In this document: positions 59,003 through 64,000 of the stretch, piece by piece
How positions within the stretch are numbered: the stretch's first letter is position 1
Layout of the letters: every line of letters begins with the position of its first letter
Assembly: GCF_900095445.1 (NCBI RefSeq)
Contig: NZ_FMJL01000003.1
Span: forward strand, 62,001 to 126,000
From: Clostridium sp. N3C
Lineage (GTDB): Bacteria > Bacillota > Clostridia > Clostridiales > Clostridiaceae
Direction of reading: 5' to 3'
Length of the DNA stretch: 64,000 bases
Made by a program: the position numbers and the translations under genes
Notes under the pieces: generated by a model
What the model was told of the DNA's origin: nothing
The model's database searches: none
What the model saw: only the letters and a program-made list of their open reading frames with translations

Positions 59003-60118
59003 ATGATAAAAAAAGAAAGACTTATTAAGTATTTTACGGAATTAGTATCTATTGATTCTGAATCTTTTCATGAAAGACAAATAGCAGACTATATTATAGA
59101 TAAACTAAAAGGTATTGGTTTTGAAGTTTATGAAGATGATTGTGGTGGCAAGATAGGCGGAAATGCTGGAAATATTTATGGCTATTGGAAGGGATCAATT
59201 CCTGGAGAGCCTATTCTTTTGTCAGCTCATATGGATACGGTAAAACCTGGAATAGGTAAAGGTGCCATAATCAAGGATAATGGAACTATTGTAGGAAATG
59301 GTAAGGCTGTACTTGGTGCTGATGATATTTCTGGAGTTGCTAGCATTTTAGAAGCCTTAGAAACGGTGGCAGAGAAAAAAATACCCCATAGAGATATAGA
59401 GGTGCTTTTTACCGTAGCAGAAGAGGTATATATTCAAGGTAGTGCCGCTTTTGATTATAGCAGGCTAAAAGCAAAGGAGGCCTATGTTTTTGATTTAAGT
59501 GGACCTGTAGGTACAGCAGCCATACAATCTCCAACTTTAGTATCCTTTGAAATAGGTATAAAAGGACGAGCTGCTCATGCAGGATTTTCTCCAGAGTTAG
59601 GTGTACATGCCATAATGATTGCTTCCAAAGCTATAAGTCAGATTCAAATGGGAAGAATTGATGAAAATACTACCGTTAACATAGGCACTATAGAAGGTGG
59701 AAGGGCAAGGAATATAGTACCGGATAGTTGCATAATTAAGGGAGAAGTGAGAAGCCTTGAACACGAAAAATCCCTAGCAGTAGCTAGGGAAATTCGTGAA
59801 ATTTTTGAGAAAGAAGCAGAAAAGACTGGAGGATTAATAGAATATAAGGAATCCTTTGGATGTGTGGCTTATAATATTGATAAGGAAGAGAGAGTTGTAA
59901 CTCGTTTCCTTGATATATGTGAAAAGCTTTCTATTCAAAGTGATTTGATTACAACTTTAGGTGGCAGTGATAATAACAACTTTGCTCTTAATGGTATTAG
60001 AGGAATAGTTTTAGCCTGCGGTATGAATAATGTACATTCTTTAGGTGAATACAGTCATGTAGATGAGTTAGTAAAAAGCTCTCTTATAGCTTTAGAAATA
60101 ATTAGAGCACAGGTTTAA
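59003..60118 (+). CDS. M20 family metallopeptidase (PepT-like)
   Basis: 371 residues counted from the ATG 10 bases after TAGGAGG; 58994 and 58997 are alternatives. Zinc ligands lie in SAHMDTV, GADD and AEEV (TVAEEVYIQGS), with the dimerisation domain in the middle (IKGRAAHAGFSPELGVHA). Resembles the peptidase T-like group that splits tripeptides or acts on acylated amino acids. A LysR regulator follows 13 bases later and could belong to the same operon. Confidence 0.88.
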   Translation: MIKKERLIKYFTELVSIDSESFHERQIADYIIDKLKGIGFEVYEDDCGGKIGGNAGNIYGYWKGSIPGEPILLSAHMDTVKPGIGKGAIIKDNGTIVGNGKAVLGADDISGVASILEALETVAEKKIPHRDIEVLFTVAEEVYIQGSAAFDYSRLKAKEAYVFDLSGPVGTAAIQSPTLVSFEIGIKGRAAHAGFSPELGVHAIMIASKAISQIQMGRIDENTTVNIGTIEGGRARNIVPDSCIIKGEVRSLEHEKSLAVAREIREIFEKEAEKTGGLIEYKESFGCVAYNIDKEERVVTRFLDICEKLSIQSDLITTLGGSDNNNFALNGIRGIVLACGMNNVHSLGEYSHVDELVKSSLIALEIIRAQV

Positions 60119-60131
60119 TAAGGAGGAAGAA

Positions 60132-61040
60132 ATGACTTTACAACAGTTAAAATATGTTATAACCATTGCAGATTGCAATTCTATGAATAAGGCGGCAAAG
60201 GCCTTGTTCATTTCCCAACCTAGTCTTTCTGCTTCTATTAAGGAACTAGAAAACGAAATTGGAATTGAGTTGTTTAGACGAACTAATCGTGGAATTACTA
60301 TGACTGTAGAAGGAGAGGAATTCCTTGGTTATGCAAGGCAGGTGGTAGAACAGTATCAGCTAATTGAAGAGAGATTTGTAGAGAAGAAAAGTGTAAAGAA
60401 GAAATTTGATGTTTCAACCCAACATTATACCTTTGCAGTAAAAGCCTTCGTTGAGTTAGTAAAACAGTTTGGAATGGATGAATATGAATTTGCGGTACAT
60501 GAAACTAAGACCTATGAAGTAATTGAAAATGTAAAGAACTTTAAAAGTGAGCTTGGTATTTTATATCTTAGTGATTTTAACAAAAAGGTTATAAATAAGA
60601 TACTTAATGATAACAATTTAGAGTTTAAGGAATTATTTAAATGTAAAACCTATGTATATCTATGGAAAGGGAATCCTCTAGCTAATAAAAGTTTAATTAC
60701 TATGGAAGATTTGAAGGAGTATCCTTGTCTTTCCTTTGAACAGGGAGTGTACAACTCATTTTATTTTGCAGAGGAAGTTTTAAGCACCTATGATTACAAG
60801 AAAATAATTAAAGTAAATGATAGAGCTACTATGTTGAATCTTATGGTAGGGCTTAATGGGTATACCCTATGCTCTGGAATAATTTGTGAGGAGTTAAATG
60901 GAGATGATTATAAGGCAATTCCATTGGATTGCGATGAAATTATGACCATTGGTTATATAATGAGAAAGAATGTAGGATTAAGTCTATTGGGAAGAAAATA
61001 TGTAGATGAATTAAAGAATTATAGGGAAAAAGTATTATAG
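60132..61040 (+). CDS. LysR family transcriptional regulator
   Basis: 302 residues. Winged-helix domain (1-60; LQQLKYVITIADCNSMNKAAKALFISQPSLS) and a C-terminal effector domain (about 90-295). Inducer unknown. It lies between the peptidase and the methionine transporter, so one or both may be targets. AAGGAGG precedes the ATG. Confidence 0.93.
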   Translation: MTLQQLKYVITIADCNSMNKAAKALFISQPSLSASIKELENEIGIELFRRTNRGITMTVEGEEFLGYARQVVEQYQLIEERFVEKKSVKKKFDVSTQHYTFAVKAFVELVKQFGMDEYEFAVHETKTYEVIENVKNFKSELGILYLSDFNKKVINKILNDNNLEFKELFKCKTYVYLWKGNPLANKSLITMEDLKEYPCLSFEQGVYNSFYFAEEVLSTYDYKKIIKVNDRATMLNLMVGLNGYTLCSGIICEELNGDDYKAIPLDCDEIMTIGYIMRKNVGLSLLGRKYVDELKNYREKVL

Positions 61041-61091
61041 GATGAAAAAGTGTTATAGGGAAAAACTATAACCAATTATCTATTTTGTATA

Positions 61092-61121
61092 TTAACACCT
61101 TTTTTAAAAACCGTGTATAAT
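61092..61121 (+). promoter_or_regulatory. Promoter of the metN leader
   Basis: TTAACA (61092-61097), 18 bases, TATAAT (61116-61121). It would start a leader of about 275 bases ahead of metN. Confidence 0.7.
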
Positions 61122-61196
61122 TCAATTATGAGTTAATTGGTTCAAGGAAATTTAGTTAATGTATATAAATAAAAATGATTGGAAAGGAGTCTTATA

Positions 61197-61289
61197 ATGC
61201 GTTTAGTCAAAGAACAGATTACAATGACAAAAATTATGGCCATGTGTAGCTGTGGTTTCATGGAAATCTGTGAAATGATGGTTAATTGA
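61197..61289 (+). CDS. Met/Cys-rich leader peptide of metNI
   Basis: 30 codons behind an AAGGAG site with a seven-base spacer. Met occupies positions 1, 10, 14, 16, 22, 27 and 28, and Cys 17, 19 and 25. This density of Met codons next to a methionine transporter is what is expected of an attenuation leader peptide: a ribosome waiting for charged Met-tRNA would stop over the pairing region that begins at codon 20. No similarity to a known protein is apparent. Confidence 0.75.
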   Translation: MRLVKEQITMTKIMAMCSCGFMEICEMMVN

Positions 61290-61363
61290 TTTGCGCATTA
61301 TGATACCTGATTTTAGTTTTCCTTTGTTAGTTAACAGGTACATAAGCATGTACCTGTTTTTTA
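61254..61363 (+). promoter_or_regulatory. Attenuator stems of metNI (pause stem and antiterminator)
   Basis: Segment 1 (61254-61263, codons 20-23) can pair with segment 2 (61298-61307; nine of ten bases, two G-U). Segment 2 (61300-61309) can instead pair with segment 3 (61335-61343) in nine pairs with one bulged A. Segment 3 is also the 5' arm of the terminator. The three pairings exclude each other in the order of classical translation-coupled attenuation. Confidence 0.65.
61333..61363 (+). terminator. Rho-independent terminator upstream of metN
   Basis: Perfect 11-bp stem AACAGGTACAT / ATGTACCTGTT with an AAGC loop and six T, ending 41 bases before the metN start. Confidence 0.93.
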
Positions 61364-61403
61364 GACTTAAACTTATGGAAGTTAAAGGAAGTGAAGTGAC
61401 ATC

Positions 61404-62462
61404 ATGATAAGATTTGAAAATGTTAGTAAAACCTTCAAAACCGAAGGGAAAGTTGTTGAAGCAGTAAAAAATGTGAATCTTCATATTGAAAAAGGAAAAA
61501 TATGCGGTATTATAGGTTTCTCTGGTGCTGGAAAGTCTACTTTAGTTAGATGTATTAATCTATTAGAAAGACCTACCAGCGGTAAAGTATTTGTAGGAGA
61601 TACAGATATGACCGCCTTATCTAATAGGGAGCTTAGAAAAAAAAGAAAAGAAATCGGAATGATCTTTCAACAATTTAATCTCTTTGCCTCTAGAAATGTA
61701 TTTCAGAATGTGGCTTATCCACTAAAGTACAGTGGAATGAAGAAGAGCGAAATAAAGAAAAAGGTAGAGTCTTTGTTAGAGTTAGTAGGCCTTTCAGATA
61801 AGGCTAAGGCCTATCCTTCACAATTAAGTGGAGGTCAGAAGCAAAGGGTAGCAATAGCAAGAGCTTTAGCTAATGATCCTAAGATTTTACTTAGTGACGA
61901 ATCCACTAGTGCTTTGGATCCACAAACTACAAGATCCATATTAAAACTTTTAAAAGAGCTAAATGAGAAGCTTGGACTTACTATAGTAGTAATCACCCAT
62001 GAAATGCAGGTGGTTAAGGAAATTTGTCATAAGGTTGCAGTTATGGAAAAGGGTGAAGTGGTAGAAGAAGGGGACGTATTTGATGTCTTTGCAAATCCAA
62101 AGCAGCAAATTACAAAAGATTTTGTGGAGAGTACCTCTAATTTATCTAAGATAAATGAATTAATTGAGGAAAATGTATCAATTACAAAGATAGAAGAGGA
62201 TGAATGTATTGTAAAGCTCAAGTATCTTGAAAGAAGCGTTTCAGAGGCATTGGTGTCTCAGGTTTCAAGATTGTACAACCTAGATATAAATATTATCTTT
62301 GGTAATATTGAGCTAATAGGAGAAAATCCTATTGGTGGTCTTGTTGCAATAATAAAGGGACAAACTGAAGATATAGAAGGAGCAATAACTTACTTAAAAG
62401 ATAAAAATGTTGGAGTGGAGGTGATATTAGATGGAAGAGTTTCTAAACGATGTTATGCCTAA
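61404..62462 (+). CDS. metN: Methionine ABC transporter ATP-binding protein MetN
   Basis: 352 residues. Walker A GFSGAGKST (38-46), signature LSGGQKQR, Walker B ILLSDESTSALD, and a C-terminal NIL domain (about 260-350) that binds methionine and inhibits transport when the pool is high. The NIL domain distinguishes MetN from other amino acid importers. Overlaps metI by 32 bases. Confidence 0.95.
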   Translation: MIRFENVSKTFKTEGKVVEAVKNVNLHIEKGKICGIIGFSGAGKSTLVRCINLLERPTSGKVFVGDTDMTALSNRELRKKRKEIGMIFQQFNLFASRNVFQNVAYPLKYSGMKKSEIKKKVESLLELVGLSDKAKAYPSQLSGGQKQRVAIARALANDPKILLSDESTSALDPQTTRSILKLLKELNEKLGLTIVVITHEMQVVKEICHKVAVMEKGEVVEEGDVFDVFANPKQQITKDFVESTSNLSKINELIEENVSITKIEEDECIVKLKYLERSVSEALVSQVSRLYNLDINIIFGNIELIGENPIGGLVAIIKGQTEDIEGAITYLKDKNVGVEVILDGRVSKRCYA

Positions 62463-63111
62463 TATAATGGATAAGATTCCTGTTTTTTACAAAAGCATAA
62501 AAGAGACCTTGCAAATGTTAGCCTGGTCTGGTTCTATATCCTTTGTATTAGGATTGATTTTAGGAGTTGTTTTAATAGTAACGAAGAAGGGGGGAGTTCT
62601 TCAAAATACTTTTGTATATCAAATTTTGGACAAGGTTATAAACTTTTTCCGTTCTATACCTTTCATTATTCTTTTGGCAGCTTTAATTCCATTTACTAGA
62701 AAGATTATGGGAACTGCTATAGGTGTGAAGGGAGCAATTGTACCATTGATAGTTGGTACGGTACCATTTTTCGCAAGACAGATTGAAGCAGCCCTATCAG
62801 AAATTAATCCAGGTTTAATTGAAGCAGCCCAATCTATGGGATCAGGACCTATAGAAATTATTTTTAGAGTTTATCTAAAAGAATGCATTTCAGGAATTGC
62901 AAGAGCTACAACTATAACAGCTATTAGCCTTATTGGATTAACAGCTATGGCCGGTGCCGTAGGAGCAGGTGGACTTGGAGATTTTGCAATCCGATTTGGA
63001 TATCAGAGAAATCAGATAGATGTTACCTATGTTTCTGTTATTGTACTGGTGGTTTTAGTAACAGTGATACAGATTATTGGTAATATAATTGCTAAGAAAA
63101 GCGCTCATTAA
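62431..63111 (+). CDS. metI: Methionine ABC transporter permease MetI
   Basis: 226 residues with five to six membrane helices. The EAA loop reads EAAQSMGSGPIEIIFRVYL, where the coupling helix meets MetN. RSIPFIILLAALIPFTR is a typical MetI segment. GGAGGTG precedes the ATG inside metN. No substrate-binding lipoprotein gene (metQ) follows in the window. Confidence 0.95.
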   Translation: MEEFLNDVMPNIMDKIPVFYKSIKETLQMLAWSGSISFVLGLILGVVLIVTKKGGVLQNTFVYQILDKVINFFRSIPFIILLAALIPFTRKIMGTAIGVKGAIVPLIVGTVPFFARQIEAALSEINPGLIEAAQSMGSGPIEIIFRVYLKECISGIARATTITAISLIGLTAMAGAVGAGGLGDFAIRFGYQRNQIDVTYVSVIVLVVLVTVIQIIGNIIAKKSAH

Positions 63112-63138
63112 AGATAGGTTGCAAAGGAGGTGAAAGAG

Positions 63139-64000
63139 ATGGCTTTAACACCAAGAAAGGTTATTATTATTGGAGCAGGACATGTTGGCTCTCATGCAGG
63201 ATATGCGCTAGCTTCTCAAGCTTTGGCAGAAAGGATTGTATATATTGATACAGATATAGAAAAGGCAAAGGCTCAAGCCCTTGACATATTTGATGCTACT
63301 GTATATCTTCCACATCACGTAGATGTAAAAGCTGGTGATTACAGTGATGCAAAGGATGCGGATCTTATGGTTATAGCACCGGGACCTCTTCCAGATATGA
63401 GTAAGGGGCAAACTAGAATGGATACTTTAAGAGATACTATTGAAATAATAAAGGATGTAGTAGTAAAAATAAAGGAGTCAGGTTTTTCAGGAATAATATT
63501 AAGTATATCTAATCCAGCAGATGTGGTAGCACACTATATTCAGAAAAAACTTGATTATCCTGCAAATAAGATTATTTCTACTAGCACTACATTAGATTCT
63601 GCCAGACTTAGAAGAGCTATTGCAGAACATATAGGAATTGATCAAAAGTCTATATATGCCTATGCTCTTGGAGAGCATGGGGAGAGCCAAATGGTACCCT
63701 GGTCTACTATTACTATAGCAGGTAAGCCGCTCTTAGAGCTGATGAAGGAAAAGCCTGAAAAGTATGGAAAGCTAAATTTGGATGCTATAGCTGCAGAAGC
63801 TAGGGCAGGTGGATGGAAGATTCTTGGAGGAAAGGGCTCTACAGAGTTTGGTATCGGTGCTTCCATTGCAGAGGTCACCAGAGCTATTTTCGGAGATGAA
63901 AAAAGGATTCTTCCAGTATCTGTTCTTTTACAAGGGGAGTATGGACAATATGATGTCTATGCATCAGTTCCTGCAGTACTTGGAATCAATGGAGTAGAGG
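63139..64000 (+). CDS. Lactate/2-hydroxyacid dehydrogenase family protein, 3' partial
   Basis: 287 codons are visible and the frame runs off the window. The N-terminus KVIIIGAGHVGSHAGYAL is an NAD-binding Rossmann motif, SNPADVV and TLDSARLRRAIAEHIGI follow, and GEHGES contains the catalytic His. The substrate-specificity loop (GPLPDMSKGQTR) lacks the usual Gln of L-lactate dehydrogenase, so a different 2-keto acid, as in 2-hydroxyisocaproate dehydrogenases, is possible. AAAGGAGGTGA precedes the ATG, 27 bases after metI, so it is in the same transcript. Confidence 0.85.
   Translation, partial: MALTPRKVIIIGAGHVGSHAGYALASQALAERIVYIDTDIEKAKAQALDIFDATVYLPHHVDVKAGDYSDAKDADLMVIAPGPLPDMSKGQTRMDTLRDTIEIIKDVVVKIKESGFSGIILSISNPADVVAHYIQKKLDYPANKIISTSTTLDSARLRRAIAEHIGIDQKSIYAYALGEHGESQMVPWSTITIAGKPLLELMKEKPEKYGKLNLDAIAAEARAGGWKILGGKGSTEFGIGASIAEVTRAIFGDEKRILPVSVLLQGEYGQYDVYASVPAVLGINGVE

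Noticed and set aside
61041..61403. S-box or T-box riboswitch before metN
   Set aside because: No S-box core and no T-box sequence (GGTGGNACCGCG type) is visible; the leader is explained by the peptide and overlapping stems.
63660..63997. Open frames on both strands near the right end
   Set aside because: They overlap the dehydrogenase frame, which has clear family motifs from 63139 to the window end; the others are out-of-frame readings.

Overview
The window is about 64 kb of AT-rich chromosome from a spore-forming member of the Clostridia, most likely a Clostridium-like Clostridiaceae. The evidence is the gene content: sporulation genes (SpoIVFA/SpoIVFB-like pair, gpr, spoIIP, yqfC, yqfD, a CotS-type coat protein), a type A RNase P RNA, PolC with DNA polymerase type codon use rich in A/T, ATG/TTG/GTG starts with strong GGAGG sites, and a gene order that follows the Firmicutes yqe/yqf backbone. 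It is core chromosome. I see no prophage, insertion sequence, CRISPR array, rRNA or tRNA gene.

Layout. 1-3.4 kb: end of rodA, mgsA and a SpoIVFA/SpoIVFB-like pair. 3.4-12.4 kb: radical SAM protein, DUF2344 protein, RNase E/G, then rplU-prp-rpmA, obgE, yhbY, nadD, yqeK, an LCP ligase and a pseudouridine synthase. 13.5-21.2 kb: comEA, a small zincin, an unknown gene, a ComEC without its usual hydrolase domain, holA, convergent rpsT, then gpr and spoIIP. 21.4-33.8 kb: lepA, hemW, the CIRCE-controlled hrcA-grpE-dnaK-dnaJ operon, prmA, rsmE, mtaB, a HIT protein, rpsU and yqeY. 34-45.6 kb: yqfC-yqfD-pgpH-ybeY, a kinase-phosphatase fusion, cdd, era, recO, a CcpN-like regulator and ppdK. 45.7-54.1 kb: a coat protein gene on the minus strand, dgt, dnaG-rpoD, a PH-domain membrane protein, trmK, a Nif3 protein and rnpB. 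54.4-64 kb: polC, an M20 peptidase, a LysR regulator, then metN-metI followed by a lactate-dehydrogenase-like gene that runs off the window.

The most unusual signal is in front of metN (61092-61403): a promoter, a well-placed ribosome binding site, a 30-codon peptide with seven Met and three Cys, and overlapping pause, antiterminator and terminator stems. It looks like a translation-coupled attenuator sensing methionine (perhaps also cysteine) supply, in a phylum where S-box and T-box RNAs usually do this job. Second-tier observations are a repeat-derived expansion of the P12 helix in rnpB, a candidate SigH promoter before dnaG-rpoD, a CTG start for recO, an L27 cleavage site with Cys in place of Phe, a 10-bp insertion that breaks the start of a zinc-ribbon membrane protein, and a structured element before polC.

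All calls come from reading the sequence and from remembered family features; no database search was run.
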